Of a stretch of DNA of 40,225 nucleotides, positions 1-9,973 are shown piece by piece. Source of the stretch: Candidatus Chlorobium antarcticum. Lineage in GTDB: Bacteria > Bacteroidota > Chlorobiia > Chlorobiales > Chlorobiaceae. Below the pieces are notes generated by a model, which did not search any database, had not been told where the DNA came from, and was given only the letters and a program-made list of their open reading frames with translations. Numbering within the stretch: position 1 is the stretch's first letter; every line of letters begins with the position of its first letter. A program made the position numbers and the translations under genes. The DNA is taken from the NCBI GenBank assembly GCA_030765725.1, contig JAVCDF010000005.1, positions 137,501-177,725 on the forward strand. Direction: 5' to 3'.

Positions 1-54
1 CTCAACCACCCATCTCTTCGACAGAAAAGAGTTGACAGCTGCAGTGCAGGCATC

Positions 55-78
55 AAAAAAACTGCCCAAAGCAGTTTT
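55..78 (-). terminator. Intrinsic terminator of the mscS transcript
   Basis: A perfect 8-bp stem (AAAACTGC / GCAGTTTT) with a 5-nt loop lies about 40 nt past the mscS stop codon. Read on the minus strand the stem runs directly into seven T residues, the layout of a factor-independent terminator. It probably closes the whole long minus-strand housekeeping cluster. Bases 1-54 hold no gene that I can support. Confidence 0.8.
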
Positions 79-116
79 CATCAGTGTTGCGCTATTGAAA
101 AGAATTGATCAGTTCC

Positions 117-1028
117 TCAGCTTTTTCCGACCGTCTCATCTTTTTTCTGCCATAAAGGAACATCACTGCTCCTGAAATGGAGGTCGGTTTGAGGGAATGG
201 GATTTCAATACCTCGTTTTTTGAAGGCATTGAATATTCGGAAATTCATCTCACTGCGGAGAATTTTTGGTGTCTGGATGCGCGTCCGGGTCCAGACCCGA
301 AGTTCAAAATCAAGCGAACTGCTCCCGAAATCCGAAAAAATGACATCAGGGCGGGGGGTCTGCAGAATATCAGGGTGGTCATCAGCTACCTGAAGAAGTA
401 CCTCTTTTACCTCCTCAGGGTTTGAACTGTAGGATACTCCCACTGGAACCGAAACCCTCAGGTTACGGTCGTTGTGGCTCCAGTTGATCACCCGATTAGA
501 CACAAACTCCGAGTTCGGTACTATAATATTGATATTGTCGTTCGTAAGAATGGTTGTCGAACGGATTGCGATACCCACCACATCGCCGTTGACATCCCCC
601 ACCTGGATGCGGTCGCCCACTTTTACCGGGCGCTCAAGAAGAATGATGATCCCGCTGAAGAAGTTGTTGGCAATGTTCTGCAGGCCAAAGCCTATTCCTA
701 TGCCGATGGTACCCGAAAGTACTGTCAGTGCGCTCAGATCAATTCCCGCCGACTGCAGCACCACCAGAAACCCGAAAAAGACGACCAGATACTGCGTGAT
801 GGTACCAAGGGCCATCCTGGTGCCCTCATCCTTAACAGTATCAAGAAGTAGCCGATTGACAATGAAACGCTTCAGAAAACGCGCCGCCACATAGAGCACT
901 GTGATGGCCAGAACTATTGAAATTATTGTATAGAGTGATATCGGTGACTGCCCTATTGTCAGCAGAGGACGGGCAATATAACCATGCGCATGATGCAAGG
1001 CATCGGGAAGGGAGAGCATACTGGGCAT
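117..1028 (-). CDS. MscS-family mechanosensitive ion channel
   Basis: This 303-residue protein is a small-conductance mechanosensitive channel of the MscS family, which opens in the inner membrane under tension to release solutes during hypo-osmotic shock. Three hydrophobic segments lie at about residues 25-45, 75-95 and 100-125. The third is the Gly/Ala-rich pore helix (GTIGIGIGFGLQNIANNF) typical of MscS. The beta domain follows (RPVKVGDRIQVGDVNGDVVGI), then a C-terminal alpha/beta domain. The length is close to E. coli MscS (286). The start is the first ATG, 44 nt after the pyrG stop; a second ATG at codon 4 is possible. It is the last gene of the cluster and its link to pyrG looks positional rather than functional. 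Confidence 0.9.
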   Translation of the reverse strand: MPSMLSLPDALHHAHGYIARPLLTIGQSPISLYTIISIVLAITVLYVAARFLKRFIVNRLLLDTVKDEGTRMALGTITQYLVVFFGFLVVLQSAGIDLSALTVLSGTIGIGIGFGLQNIANNFFSGIIILLERPVKVGDRIQVGDVNGDVVGIAIRSTTILTNDNINIIVPNSEFVSNRVINWSHNDRNLRVSVPVGVSYSSNPEEVKEVLLQVADDHPDILQTPRPDVIFSDFGSSSLDFELRVWTRTRIQTPKILRSEMNFRIFNAFKKRGIEIPFPQTDLHFRSSDVPLWQKKDETVGKS

Positions 1029-1072
1029 AACGGAATGGCAATTTACAGTTGAAACCAGCCATACCCCGGCAT

Positions 1073-2875
1073 TTACTGCCCGAGGTCCCTCTCCTCTTCA
1101 TAACCGCCATTATCGGGAAAAAACGACTTGCTCTCCGCTGAAGATTCTTCCGAATAGCCAGCGTACGCATCAAGCGGCGGTTCGTTGACGGAGGCCGGCA
1201 TTTCTATGGCAGGAGTCTCGGCCGCAGCAAGCTCCGGCTGATGGTCAACCGCTGCATAGGACTTTGCCGCACCCACAAAACTGTGGAACATTGGATGTAC
1301 AGCCTGCACACGCGACTTCAGTTCTGGATGGAACTGTACAGCAACAAACCAGGGATGATCCTTAATTTCAATAATCTCCACAAGTTCACCATTGGGCGAG
1401 GTTCCCGAAAAAACCATACCATGCTCTTCAAAGGTCTCCCTGTAAGCATTGTTGAACTCGAAACGGTGCCGGTGTCGCTCGTTGATAAGGAATTTGCCAT
1501 ACACCTCGTTTGCCTTCGTCCCCTCTTTGATAATGCAGGGGTAGCTTCCAAGGCGCATTGTTCCACCCTTCTCCTTAACTTTTTTCTGCTGCTCCATCAG
1601 GTCAATGACCGGATAGCGCGCCCTCTTGTTGAACTCTGTAGAGTTGGCCTCCGCCAGCTTGCACACATTGCGCGCAAACTCAACCGAAGCGCACTGCATT
1701 CCAAGGCATATTCCAAAAAACGGAATCCCCTGCTCCCTGGCGTAGCGGATAAAGGCAACCTTGCCCTCTATGCCCCTGTCGCCAAAGCCTGGAGCCACAA
1801 GAATGCCGCTCACGCCCTCAAGCTCCCGAGCGAAATCATACCCTTCATTCTCCGCCGCTTCAGCCCCTATAAGCCGCACATGCACCTTCACATCGTTGCT
1901 CGCACCGGCATGGATAAAGGCCTCCAGAATGGATTTATAGGCATCGGGATACTCGGTATACTTGCCGCAGACAGCAATGGCAACCTCACCCGAGGCCGGA
2001 TGCTTTACCTTGTTGCAGAACTCGCTCCAGTAGGAAAGATCAGGTTCCTTGAATTTTTTCAGCCCCAACTTTTTCAGTACCCGCAGGTCAAGCCGCTCCT
2101 GCAGAAGGATAAGCGGCACTTCATAAATGGTATCGCAGTCATTAAGCCCGATAACATCAAGATTGTTGACATTACAGAAATGGCCAACCTTCCGCTTGAT
2201 CTCCGATGAAAGAGGCTTTTCACTCCTGCATACAAGTATGTCGGGCTGAATGCCTGTTTCCAGAAGCATTTTCACGCTGTGCTGGGTTGGCTTGGTTTTC
2301 AGCTCGCTCGCTGCTTTGATATAGGGAACAAAAGTCAGATGGATGTTCAGCAGATTGCGGTCTCCCATATCCAGCTTCATCTGCCGCATAGCCTCAAGAA
2401 AAGGCAGGGACTCAATGTCACCGATAGTTCCACCGATTTCAGTGATGATCACATCATAATTGCCGTTCTTTGCCAGCTCAGCGAGTCTGTCCTTGATTTC
2501 GTCAATAACATGCGGCACAACCTGCACTGTTCCGCCCAGGTAAGCACCATGCCTCTCCTTATCTATAACCGACTTGTACACCCGGCCCATGGTAAGGTTT
2601 GAAGCCTGTGAAGTAGACTCATTCAGAAACCGTTCGTAATGACCGAGATCAAGATCCGTTTCAGCACCGTCATCGGTCACATAGACCTCTCCATGCTGAT
2701 AGGGCGACATAGTGCCAGGATCCACATTGATATAGGGATCGTACTTCTGTATGGCAACCCGCAGCCCTCGCGACTTCAGCAGCATCCCGAGCGAGGCGGA
2801 GAGAATCCCCTTGCCGAGCGACGAGATAACCCCGCCAGTCACAAAAACATACTTTACATTCTTCGGTCGAGCCAT
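1073..2875 (-). CDS. pyrG: CTP synthase with a C-terminal extension
   Basis: CTP synthase converts UTP to CTP using ATP and glutamine in the cytosol, the last step of de novo pyrimidine nucleotide synthesis. The synthetase domain (residues 1 to about 275) has the phosphate-binding loop [10 protein letters not shown] (14-23) and the segment [10 protein letters not shown]. The class I glutamine amidotransferase domain follows, with the nucleophile Cys390 in FFGICLGMQ and His516/Glu518 in VQFHPE. The protein is 600 residues, against about 535-550 in the family. The extra residues, about 541-600, are low-complexity, rich in Ala, Glu, Ser and Pro, and have no recognisable fold. The gene lies 54 nt after gyrA in the same direction. 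Confidence 0.97.
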   Translation of the reverse strand: MARPKNVKYVFVTGGVISSLGKGILSASLGMLLKSRGLRVAIQKYDPYINVDPGTMSPYQHGEVYVTDDGAETDLDLGHYERFLNESTSQASNLTMGRVYKSVIDKERHGAYLGGTVQVVPHVIDEIKDRLAELAKNGNYDVIITEIGGTIGDIESLPFLEAMRQMKLDMGDRNLLNIHLTFVPYIKAASELKTKPTQHSVKMLLETGIQPDILVCRSEKPLSSEIKRKVGHFCNVNNLDVIGLNDCDTIYEVPLILLQERLDLRVLKKLGLKKFKEPDLSYWSEFCNKVKHPASGEVAIAVCGKYTEYPDAYKSILEAFIHAGASNDVKVHVRLIGAEAAENEGYDFARELEGVSGILVAPGFGDRGIEGKVAFIRYAREQGIPFFGICLGMQCASVEFARNVCKLAEANSTEFNKRARYPVIDLMEQQKKVKEKGGTMRLGSYPCIIKEGTKANEVYGKFLINERHRHRFEFNNAYRETFEEHGMVFSGTSPNGELVEIIEIKDHPWFVAVQFHPELKSRVQAVHPMFHSFVGAAKSYAAVDHQPELAAAETPAIEMPASVNEPPLDAYAGYSEESSAESKSFFPDNGGYEEERDLGQ

Positions 2876-2929
2876 GACATCGTCGTCGTTTATTGGTGTA
2901 GTATTCCAGTTTCAGTCAACGAATCCATT

Positions 2930-5413
2930 TCAGAGAAGCGGCAGCTGGCCATCGGGATCCTCCAGAAGCGTCTCCGTGTCCGTCTCATCATCACTCTTCG
3001 GTACTCGCGCAAGAGCGGAAACCGTATCTCCCGCCATAAGCCTTACAAGCCTGACGCCAGAAGTATTCCTTCCGGTAATGCGGATGTCGGAAACATGCTG
3101 TCGGTTCACAATACCGTGCGAGGTAATGATGATAAGATCGTCATCGTCATTCACATCAATCAGCCCCACAAGCGCTCCTATCTTTTCATGCGCCTTCAGG
3201 GTAATGACTCCGCGTGCACCGCGCTTGGTCAGGCGGTAATCCTCCACCTTGCTCCGTTTTCCGAAACCATTGTCGGTTACGGCAAGCAGAGCAGTATCGA
3301 GCCGCTTGGTCGTCACCATCGAAATGCACTTCTCGCCACGGTCGAGCGTTATGCCTTTGACGCCCATGGCGGTCCGTCCCATCGGCCGCACCTGAACCTC
3401 GGGGAAGCGCACAACCAGGCCGGAACTTTTGGCCAGAATCACCTGATGATCGCCATCGGTCAAACGGGCATCGAGCAGTGCATCGCCGGTGTCGATGGTA
3501 ATTGCCGCAATACCGTTACGCCTTGGATGGGAAAACTCTTCAAGCGCCGTCTTTTTGACAATGCCGTCGGCAGTCGCCATCATGATGAAGCCAGGCTCAT
3601 CAAAGTTGCGGATATTAATATAGGTCTTGATGGTCTCGCCAGGGTTCAGCTCCATGATGTTGGCAAGCGAGCGCCCTCTTGCAGCACGGCCAGCCTCGGG
3701 AATCTCATAGACTTTGAGCCAGTAGCATCTACCGTTGCTGGTGAAAAAGAGTATATAATTATGGGTAGAGGCCACGAACATGTGTTCGATGAAGTCGTCA
3801 TTCTTGGCCTGCGCCCCCGTCACGCCTTTACCGCCTCTGGCCTGCCGGCGATAGCCCGACACCGGGAAACGCTTGATGAACCCGTCATGGGTGACGGTAA
3901 TAACCACATCCTCCTGGGCAATCATATCTTCAATTGAGAAATCCCCCTCCTGCGGCACAATTTCCGTGCGTCGTTCATCACCATACACCTCACGGACCCT
4001 AAGAAGCTCGGTACGGATAATCTCCATCTGCCGCTCTGGGCTAGCAAGAATGGCGCGAAGCTCTTCGATAAGGGCAAGCACTTCAGCATACTCCAAATCA
4101 ATCTTCTTGCGCTCCATGCCGGTCAGGCGCTGCAGACGCATCTCAAGAATTGCCTTCGACTGCAGTTCCGAAAGTCCAAACCGCTCAATAAGTCGGGCCT
4201 GTGCGGTATTTGCATCAGGTGACTCACGAATGGTGGAAATGACCTCATCAAGATTGTCGAGACAGATTTTCAGACCCTCAAGAATATGAGCCCGTTTTTC
4301 AGCAGTTGAAAGGTCATAACGGGTTCTTCGCAGAACAATCTCATTGCGATGCTGTATGTAGAAGTGCATCATCTCCTTGAGATTCAGCACTCTCGGCACT
4401 CCGTCAACAAGAGCAAGCATAATAACGCCGAAGGTATCCTGCATCGGCGTGTGCTTGTACAGATTGTTCAGAACAACCTTCGCCACCGCGTCGCGCTTCA
4501 GCTCAATAACCAGGCGCATACCGTCACGGTCGGACTCATCGCGGATATCGGCAATACCCTCTACCTTCTTGTCGTGAACCAGCTCCACAATTTTCTCAAT
4601 CAGACGAACCTTGTTGACCTGATAAGGAAGCTCCGTCACCACAATGGACTCACGGCCATTTTTCTGTGTCACCTCAACAATAGCGCGAGCACGGATAACC
4701 ACCTTGCCCCGTCCTGTTGTATACGCCAGGCGAACCCCTTCATACCCGTAAATAATACCGCCAGTCGGGAAATCAGGAGCAATTACATGCTTCATGAGCT
4801 CCGGAATTTCAATCTCCGGGTTCTCAATCAAAGCAATCATGCCGTCAACAACCTCTCGGAGGTTCTGAGGCGGAATATTTGTAGCCATACCCACAGCAAT
4901 ACCCGAAGCGCCGTTCACAAGAAGGTTTGGAATTGCAGCAGGAAGCACGGTAGGCTCCTCAAGGGAGTCATCGAAATTGAGTGAAAACGCAACAGTCTCC
5001 TTGTCGAGATCCTTGAGCATTTCACCTGCAATAGCCTTCATGCGAACCTCCGTATACCTCATGGCCGCAGGAGAATCACCATCAACCGAACCAAAGTTAC
5101 CCTGGCCGTCAATCAGCGGATAGCGCAGCGAAAAATCCTGCACCATACGCACAAGACTGTCATACACAGCCGTATCGCCATGCGGATGGAACTTACCAAG
5201 CACCTCACCAACCACACGGGCCGATTTCTTGTGCGGTTTTCCAGCCTGCAGACCAAGCTCATGCATGCCGTAAAGCACCCTGCGGTGAACAGGCTTCAGA
5301 CCATCGCGCACATCAGGAAGAGCGCGGCTGACAATAACCGACATTGAATAATCGAGATAGGAACCCCGCATCTCGTCTTCAATCGTAACAGGGAGTATTC
5401 TTTGGCGCTGCAT
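2930..5413 (-). CDS. gyrA: DNA gyrase subunit A
   Basis: GyrA is the breakage-reunion subunit of DNA gyrase (A2B2), which puts ATP-driven negative supercoils into DNA. The N-terminal domain has the conserved [16 protein letters not shown] stretch (30-45) and the catalytic tyrosine Tyr120 in AAMRYTEVR. The quinolone-region segment reads [10 protein letters not shown] (77-86), with Thr where E. coli has Ser83. The C-terminal DNA-wrapping beta-pinwheel carries a GyrA box QARGGKG (524-530), which marks it as gyrase rather than topoisomerase IV. The box differs from the usual QRRGGKG by one residue. The length of 827 is normal. No gyrB is in the window. A 124-nt gap separates it from rsfS, so it may have its own promoter, although I could not identify one. 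Confidence 0.97.
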   Translation of the reverse strand: MQRQRILPVTIEDEMRGSYLDYSMSVIVSRALPDVRDGLKPVHRRVLYGMHELGLQAGKPHKKSARVVGEVLGKFHPHGDTAVYDSLVRMVQDFSLRYPLIDGQGNFGSVDGDSPAAMRYTEVRMKAIAGEMLKDLDKETVAFSLNFDDSLEEPTVLPAAIPNLLVNGASGIAVGMATNIPPQNLREVVDGMIALIENPEIEIPELMKHVIAPDFPTGGIIYGYEGVRLAYTTGRGKVVIRARAIVEVTQKNGRESIVVTELPYQVNKVRLIEKIVELVHDKKVEGIADIRDESDRDGMRLVIELKRDAVAKVVLNNLYKHTPMQDTFGVIMLALVDGVPRVLNLKEMMHFYIQHRNEIVLRRTRYDLSTAEKRAHILEGLKICLDNLDEVISTIRESPDANTAQARLIERFGLSELQSKAILEMRLQRLTGMERKKIDLEYAEVLALIEELRAILASPERQMEIIRTELLRVREVYGDERRTEIVPQEGDFSIEDMIAQEDVVITVTHDGFIKRFPVSGYRRQARGGKGVTGAQAKNDDFIEHMFVASTHNYILFFTSNGRCYWLKVYEIPEAGRAARGRSLANIMELNPGETIKTYINIRNFDEPGFIMMATADGIVKKTALEEFSHPRRNGIAAITIDTGDALLDARLTDGDHQVILAKSSGLVVRFPEVQVRPMGRTAMGVKGITLDRGEKCISMVTTKRLDTALLAVTDNGFGKRSKVEDYRLTKRGARGVITLKAHEKIGALVGLIDVNDDDDLIIITSHGIVNRQHVSDIRITGRNTSGVRLVRLMAGDTVSALARVPKSDDETDTETLLEDPDGQLPLL

Positions 5414-5529
5414 AAGGCAATGAGAAGTGATAATTGCTATAAAGAATCCGACAGATCAATGTATGAAAAACCGGCATAAATACCGTCCACAACCATCATC
5501 CGAAAAACTAAAAAAAGACAGAAGTCACC

Positions 5530-5546
5530 GTAACCAATCAGGTTAC
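5530..5546 (-). other. Stem-loop overlapping the rsfS stop codon
   Basis: GTAACC and GGTTAC form a 6-bp stem with a 5-nt loop that contains the rsfS stop codon. A run of seven T residues follows on the minus strand only after about 15 nt, so this is a poor fit to a standard intrinsic terminator. It might weaken read-through from rsfS into gyrA. Confidence 0.35.
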
Positions 5547-5951
5547 CGTAACAACAGGTGCATCCGACCATAGCGATTCCAGATCATAAAAACCTCGTTC
5601 CTCAGGCATGAATATATGAACAACAACATTCACATAGTCCAAGAGAATCCAGTGCATGGAGTCGAGCCCCTCCACATGAAGTGGCCGTTCGTCCTCATCG
5701 CGCAGTTCCGCAATAACATGGTCCGCTACAGCTCTAGCCTTCCGCTCCGAATCGGCAGTTACAATCACAAAAAAATCAGTTACGGAAGTCAATTCGCGAA
5801 GATCAAGAATCTTCACATCCTCGCACTTCTTTTCAAGGGTCAGCTCCGCCGCCCTCCGGGCAAGCAGTTCACCATCTTCAACCTCGCGCACCACCGGCTG
5901 TACCGATTTTTCGTTCTTTTTGAGGCCACCCATATTGCTCCAGTCATTCAT
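5538..5951 (-). CDS. rsfS: Ribosomal silencing factor RsfS
   Basis: RsfS (Iojap/YbeB family) binds ribosomal protein uL14 on the large subunit and blocks subunit joining when nutrients are short. The 137-residue protein has the family core: [39 protein letters not shown], then [38 protein letters not shown], which ends the domain. About 25 residues precede the core. The start is the first ATG; another at codon 7 would give a slightly shorter protein. In many bacteria this gene sits near nadD; here its neighbours are tsaB upstream and gyrA downstream. Confidence 0.93.
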   Translation of the reverse strand: MNDWSNMGGLKKNEKSVQPVVREVEDGELLARRAAELTLEKKCEDVKILDLRELTSVTDFFVIVTADSERKARAVADHVIAELRDEDERPLHVEGLDSMHWILLDYVNVVVHIFMPEERGFYDLESLWSDAPVVTVT

Positions 5952-6030
5952 CAGTTAAGAAGAAAATCCACCACCCAAAAATTCATTTCCCAAGGCGCAA
6001 GCGCCTCTCGTGCGGTCAATATAGCAAAGA

Positions 6031-6708
6031 TCACGAACCACCCGAACCGAAACTCTGCCGGTAATCGGGCTCCACCTCGCCAGCCCCCGTCCTGCAAGGC
6101 TCCGCGTAAGCCCGAAGCGCAAAACCAAAGAGCGATGCAGCCGAAAAAAATGCGGCATCTGCAACACCCGCTCCCCCGGCCTCAAGCACAGCGCGCAGAG
6201 GCTCAAGATTCCGGCCAACCGCCACCACCTTCCCATCGCACCCCTCAAGAGCAGCAGCAACCGCCTCCGCCCCTCCGCGGCTCACCCCGTCATGCCAACG
6301 GAATGCAGCAAGGTCATCCCTTTTGTAGAAGGCATAAAAATACTCACCCTTCCGGGAGCCAACAACAGCCATAACAGCATCCGCCGCAACATCCTCCGGA
6401 AGCGAAGCTGCCAAAGCCGGAAGGGTTGGAACAGCGAGAAGCGGTACATCAAGAGCATAAGCCGCCCCCTTCACCGCCGACATACCGATACGAAGAGCGG
6501 TAAACGAACCTGGCCCCGAAGAAACAGCCACAGCATCCAGTTCGCGGGGAGTAATCCCCCCCTCGACCACAACCTCATCCATCAACGGCACAATGCTTTC
6601 TGCAGTCTTCTGCCAGCCGCCGCCACGCCGCTCCCCAACCATCCCACCGCAAAGCAGGGCAACACTGAGCACCTCATGCGTGCATTCCACAGCCAAAATA
6701 TTCGTCAT
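6031..6708 (-). CDS. tsaB: tRNA threonylcarbamoyladenosine synthesis protein TsaB
   Basis: TsaB (YeaZ) is the scaffold partner of TsaD in the complex that transfers threonylcarbamoyl to A37 of tRNAs reading ANN codons. The N-terminus (NILAVECTHEVLSVALL) is the first half of an ASKHA-type fold, and the segment VSSGPGSFTALRIGMSAVKG matches the strongly conserved GPGSFTGLRIG motif of the family. The length of 225 is typical. Its ATG overlaps the tsaE stop by 4 nt, so the two are very likely translationally coupled. TsaB, TsaD and TsaE act together, so the pairing makes functional sense. tsaD and tsaC are not in the window. Confidence 0.93.
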   Translation of the reverse strand: MTNILAVECTHEVLSVALLCGGMVGERRGGGWQKTAESIVPLMDEVVVEGGITPRELDAVAVSSGPGSFTALRIGMSAVKGAAYALDVPLLAVPTLPALAASLPEDVAADAVMAVVGSRKGEYFYAFYKRDDLAAFRWHDGVSRGGAEAVAAALEGCDGKVVAVGRNLEPLRAVLEAGGAGVADAAFFSAASLFGFALRAYAEPCRTGAGEVEPDYRQSFGSGGS

Positions 6709-7154
6709 CCCTCTCTCTCAATAGTTATTGTCCTACCCTCTTCACCCTCATACGCAATCTGAACACGCGCCGTATAGCTGCCATCATACTCCACGAACCG
6801 CTCCGCCCACTCCACAAACGAACACCACGCATTCGAAAGATACTCCCCGAACCCCAGCGCTTCCAACTCCGACCCCCGTTCAATCCGATAGAGATCAAAA
6901 TGATGGATGCTCACCTCTTCGCCCAGAAGCTCGCCACTGTAGATATTCATAATGGGAAAAGTCGGGCTTGAAAGCTGCTCCGCGCAACCAAAAAACTCAG
7001 CCACCCCCCGCATGAACTCCGTCTTGCCCGCGCCCAACTCACCCGACAGCGCCACAACAGCACCGCAAGAAAGCTCAGCCGCAAACTTCCGCCCCACAGC
7101 GCGGGTCTCCAATGCGGAACCCGTATGGAACACCTCTTTCACAGCGCTGTTCAT
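6705..7154 (-). CDS. tsaE: tRNA threonylcarbamoyladenosine synthesis ATPase TsaE
   Basis: TsaE (YjeE) is a small P-loop ATPase that regulates or resets the TsaB-TsaD complex in the t6A tRNA modification pathway. The 149-residue protein has a Walker A motif GELGAGKT at 38-45. Downstream are the family segments SSPTFPIMNIY and HHFDLYRIERGSELEALGF, and near the C-terminus FVEWAERF. It overlaps the DUF1015 gene upstream by 4 nt and tsaB downstream by 4 nt, a tight three-gene unit. Confidence 0.93.
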   Translation of the reverse strand: MNSAVKEVFHTGSALETRAVGRKFAAELSCGAVVALSGELGAGKTEFMRGVAEFFGCAEQLSSPTFPIMNIYSGELLGEEVSIHHFDLYRIERGSELEALGFGEYLSNAWCSFVEWAERFVEYDGSYTARVQIAYEGEEGRTITIEREG

Positions 7155-8425
7155 CCAAGAGAATGGAACACCAATCCCGTCATAATTTTAGGATAGAAAA
7201 AGGTCGACTTCTGCGGCATAACCTCACCCGAGTCCGACACATCAAGCACCTGACGGACCGTTGTAGGATGCACAACAAAACCAACCTGAGCCTCCCCCGC
7301 CTCCACAGCCCGAAACACCTCGCCCTCATCCTTTCTGTACACAAGGTAGCTCTGGCTGGCCATGGCCTCTCGCGTAATGCCAAGCATACCACCCAGCACT
7401 GCGTCATGCAGCACAACCAGGCCAAGCCGTTGCATTGCCTCAGGGCACGAAGCCTCAAGCACATCCTCTGCACGCCCCTTAAGAACAATACCAACCACCC
7501 GTCCGGGAAGAACCACCCCGTAGGCATAGCTCGACTGCTCCCTATCCATAAACTCCTTCAAAGCCTCACGCCCATCAAGCTCCGTCAGTGAAAACTTCTC
7601 GCCGAGTTTCCCGAGCAAAGCCTCAGCGTCAAAATCTGCAAGCCCGTGCACAACCCTGTGAATCGGAAAAATCAGAAGGCCCTCGTCATACATGTTCGCC
7701 AGGTAGGTCAGAATAAAATTGTACGGCTCCTCGCCCGTATGGCAGGTATTGGCTTCAGCCCGCTCATTGCGGTAGTTCAGGCCGGTTGCATACCGGTGAT
7801 GCCCGTCAGCAATGTACACCGTCCTCTCCAGCAGCACTTCCTGGAGCTCTGCAAGCAGTTCCGGCTCTGTAATCCGCCACATTCTGTTCTCCACCCCCTG
7901 AAGCTCAGCCTCAAGAACCGGCTCGTGCGACGCCGCATACTCCTTCAGCAGCCTGTCGCCTGTCCCTGACTCATCAGCATAAATCCCAAACACCGGGCTG
8001 ATGTTCGCCCTTGTCTTTCGGAACAGGTTCAGCCGATCAGCCTTCGGCCCCGACAATGTCTTTTCATGTGGCAGCACCTTTTTCTCGGAAGGCTCACTGA
8101 GCCGCATTGCCGCAAAAAAGCCACACCGCATCACCTTGTTCCCCTCAGGGTCCGCAAAAGTCTGAAAATAGGGATAGAGCGCCGGCCGTGAATCCTTCAC
8201 CAGCTCACCCTCAAGCAACCACTCGCGCAGCCGTTCCGCTGCCGCCGCATAAGGATCCGCTTCAGAGGGAAGCTCAAGGCGCACCGCGTTGCACGAAGAA
8301 ACTCCGTACAGCTCCTTCTGGTAGTCGGGAGTAATCACATCATACGGTGGGCAGATAAGGCTGGACGCATCACGAAGCAGTTCATCACTGTAACGAAGCG
8401 CTTCAAAAGGCACAATTTCAGGCAT
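7151..8425 (-). CDS. DUF1015-family protein
   Basis: This 424-residue protein belongs to the DUF1015 family (judged from overall pattern). The family begins with a PF...LRY motif and a CPPYDVI segment, both present here at residues 6-31. A central LPHEKTL (118-124) and the motif ADGHHRYATGLNYR (206-219) are the most conserved parts. The DGHHR element resembles the active-site signature of ParB-like nucleotide-binding folds, so an enzymatic role using a nucleotide is possible; this is inference. No signal peptide or membrane segment is visible. It sits between scpA and tsaE and overlaps tsaE by 4 nt. The true function is unknown to me. Confidence 0.85.
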   Translation of the reverse strand: MPEIVPFEALRYSDELLRDASSLICPPYDVITPDYQKELYGVSSCNAVRLELPSEADPYAAAAERLREWLLEGELVKDSRPALYPYFQTFADPEGNKVMRCGFFAAMRLSEPSEKKVLPHEKTLSGPKADRLNLFRKTRANISPVFGIYADESGTGDRLLKEYAASHEPVLEAELQGVENRMWRITEPELLAELQEVLLERTVYIADGHHRYATGLNYRNERAEANTCHTGEEPYNFILTYLANMYDEGLLIFPIHRVVHGLADFDAEALLGKLGEKFSLTELDGREALKEFMDREQSSYAYGVVLPGRVVGIVLKGRAEDVLEASCPEAMQRLGLVVLHDAVLGGMLGITREAMASQSYLVYRKDEGEVFRAVEAGEAQVGFVVHPTTVRQVLDVSDSGEVMPQKSTFFYPKIMTGLVFHSLG

Positions 8426-8443
8426 ACGGCTATTGTAATATTA

Positions 8444-9190
8444 TTATAAGAGTAACTGGGCCCTTGGATCAGGACCCTTCAGGGCAATCCAGAAATCATC
8501 ATAACCCTCCTTCACAAGAACAAGAATCCTTCCATTTTTACACATTTCCAACACAGCCAGAAAAGTAACCACCAGAATAATCCGCTGGCTCACCCCCTCC
8601 AGCACATCAGTGAACGACACCTGCACCCGATCCTGAAGCTTTGACACAATAAGCTCAATCTGCTCCTGCACCGTCACCGGCGCATCCATCACATTGCGGA
8701 TCATCGGCTTTGGCATATTGTCTAGTACTGCCCGGTAAGCGCTCATAAGATGATAGACTGTCGGGCAGTTCACCTGCTCATCAAGTTCATCAACCACCTC
8801 CGGCAAAAACTCCTCAAACAGCCCCCGCGCAAACAGATGCTCCCGCTCAAAGGCACACTGATCCAGAATTTCGCTCGCCTCCTTTATCTGCTTGTACTCA
8901 AGCAGCCTCTGCACCAGCTCCGTACGAGGATCAAACTCATCCGTAGCTTCATCATTGGCGCTCTGTCGCGGCAGCAGCATGGAAGCCTTGATGCTCATCA
9001 AAAGAGAAGCCATATAGATAAACTCCGCCGCAACCTCAAGGTTGAAACGCCGCGCATTATGGATATAACTGACGAAATCCGTCGTTATTTTCGAAATGGG
9101 GATATTGTAGATGTCAAGTTCGTCCCTCTTGATAAAGAAGAGGAGCAGATCAAGCGGTCCTTCAAATTCCTCAAGGCTGATCCGGAACAT
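8444..9190 (-). CDS. scpA: Segregation and condensation protein A
   Basis: ScpA is the kleisin subunit that joins SMC and ScpB into the bacterial condensin that organises and segregates chromosomes. The 248-residue protein opens with the diagnostic FEGPLDLLLFFIKRDELDIYNIPI region (about 8-31), followed by helices that bind the SMC neck (FIYMASLLMSIKASMLLP). The C-terminal winged-helix part (SQRIILVVTFLAVLEMCKNGRI) is intact. It is the first gene of the minus-strand housekeeping cluster and lies 18 nt before the DUF1015 gene. Its partner scpB is not in the window. Confidence 0.93.
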   Translation of the reverse strand: MFRISLEEFEGPLDLLLFFIKRDELDIYNIPISKITTDFVSYIHNARRFNLEVAAEFIYMASLLMSIKASMLLPRQSANDEATDEFDPRTELVQRLLEYKQIKEASEILDQCAFEREHLFARGLFEEFLPEVVDELDEQVNCPTVYHLMSAYRAVLDNMPKPMIRNVMDAPVTVQEQIELIVSKLQDRVQVSFTDVLEGVSQRIILVVTFLAVLEMCKNGRILVLVKEGYDDFWIALKGPDPRAQLLL

Positions 9191-9253
9191 TGAATGCAGG
9201 GAAGCGTTGGAAAAAGCTCTGCATCAAGATAGACAAAGTGGGGGGAAATGCCA

Positions 9254-9286
9254 CACCCCGGACCAAAATCGTATTGGACCGGGGTG
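9254..9286. other. Long stem-loop between the lipoprotein gene and scpA
   Basis: CACCCCGG and CCGGGGTG form an 8-bp GC-rich stem. Inside it a further CCAA/TTGG pairing is separated by one mismatch, giving 12 pairs in all. It lies just past the lipoprotein stop and before scpA, both on the minus strand. There is no T tract on either side, so it could be a weak terminator, an RNA-stability element or part of the scpA leader. Confidence 0.45.
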
Positions 9287-9312
9287 CAGTGAGAGAAAAC
9301 AGAGAAAATCGA

Positions 9313-9747
9313 TCAATAATCAGCTGAATACTTTTTTTCCGTATCTCTTTTGAGCTTTACATACTCCGCAGTATTTATCTGCTTTAATCTCAGCTTGTCA
9401 TCCAGCTCACTGATCTCAGCCGCCTGCTTTTTGGCAACGACCGACTTTGTAGCAAAATAGTTATCCGATTTAGCTCCATTGCTACCACTAACCGGATCCC
9501 ATAAAATTGAGGCAGGCCATAGCAACAAGTTAACTACTCCAAGTCCGATATTACCCGTATAAAAAGACCCGCCACCAGGAAGGATTCCCAGAGCAGCAGC
9601 AGTTCCCGGATCTTTATCTTTAACAAGAAGACCTTTCGACTCCCATGTTTTGTACTCGCTGCTCTGCACTGAATTCAGGCCAGACGCACACCCCGTAACA
9701 AGGGAGCAACTAAGAACCACAGCAATAATGGGGGCACGATTTTTCAT
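9313..9747 (-). CDS. Small hypothetical lipoprotein
   Basis: I do not recognise this 144-residue protein. It starts with a lipoprotein signal peptide, MKNRAPIIAVVLSCSLVTGC, in which LVTGC is a lipobox and Cys20 the predicted lipidation site. The middle (about 50-85) has a Gly-rich hydrophobic stretch, LGILPGGGSFYTGNIGLGVVNLLLWPASILW, that may be a membrane hairpin. The C-terminal third is charged and helical, with ELDDKLRLKQINTAEYVKLKRD, similar in feel to a short SHOCT-like tail. A role at the outer membrane or cell envelope is the only inference allowed. It is divergent from the TPR gene across a 21-bp palindrome. Confidence 0.8.
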   Translation of the reverse strand: MKNRAPIIAVVLSCSLVTGCASGLNSVQSSEYKTWESKGLLVKDKDPGTAAALGILPGGGSFYTGNIGLGVVNLLLWPASILWDPVSGSNGAKSDNYFATKSVVAKKQAAEISELDDKLRLKQINTAEYVKLKRDTEKKYSADY

Positions 9748-9766
9748 GTATAATAACCCATATCGT

Positions 9767-9787
9767 CTTAATTACAAATTAATTAAG
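9767..9787. promoter_or_regulatory. AT-rich palindrome upstream of the lipoprotein gene
   Basis: CTTAATTA and TAATTAAG form perfect 8-bp arms around a 5-bp centre. The palindrome sits about 20 bp upstream of the lipoprotein ATG, in the 226-bp region shared with the divergent TPR gene. It looks like a dimer binding site for a regulator. Nothing else is clear in the rest of 9748-9973. Confidence 0.45.
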
Positions 9788-9973
9788 AGATAAGAACGTA
9801 ATATTATTACCAGAAGTGACTCAATCATCACACAGTCGAACCCATCTCTTGTTTTATTCCCCCATAACTATTCGTACATTTCTTGCATATATCCGACTGT
9901 GCGCAGAACAGAATGAATGGCGCAAGTCGTGATCGAACAATCTTACCCGAACCCTTTCAGGGCCCCTGACAGA

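Noticed and set aside
2639-3937. Plus-strand open frame of 432 codons
   Set aside because: It is antisense to pyrG and gyrA, both certain genes, and its product has no family pattern.
5955-6260. Minus-strand frame of 101 codons overlapping tsaB
   Set aside because: It lies in another frame over the end of tsaB and has an Arg/Leu-rich shadow composition.
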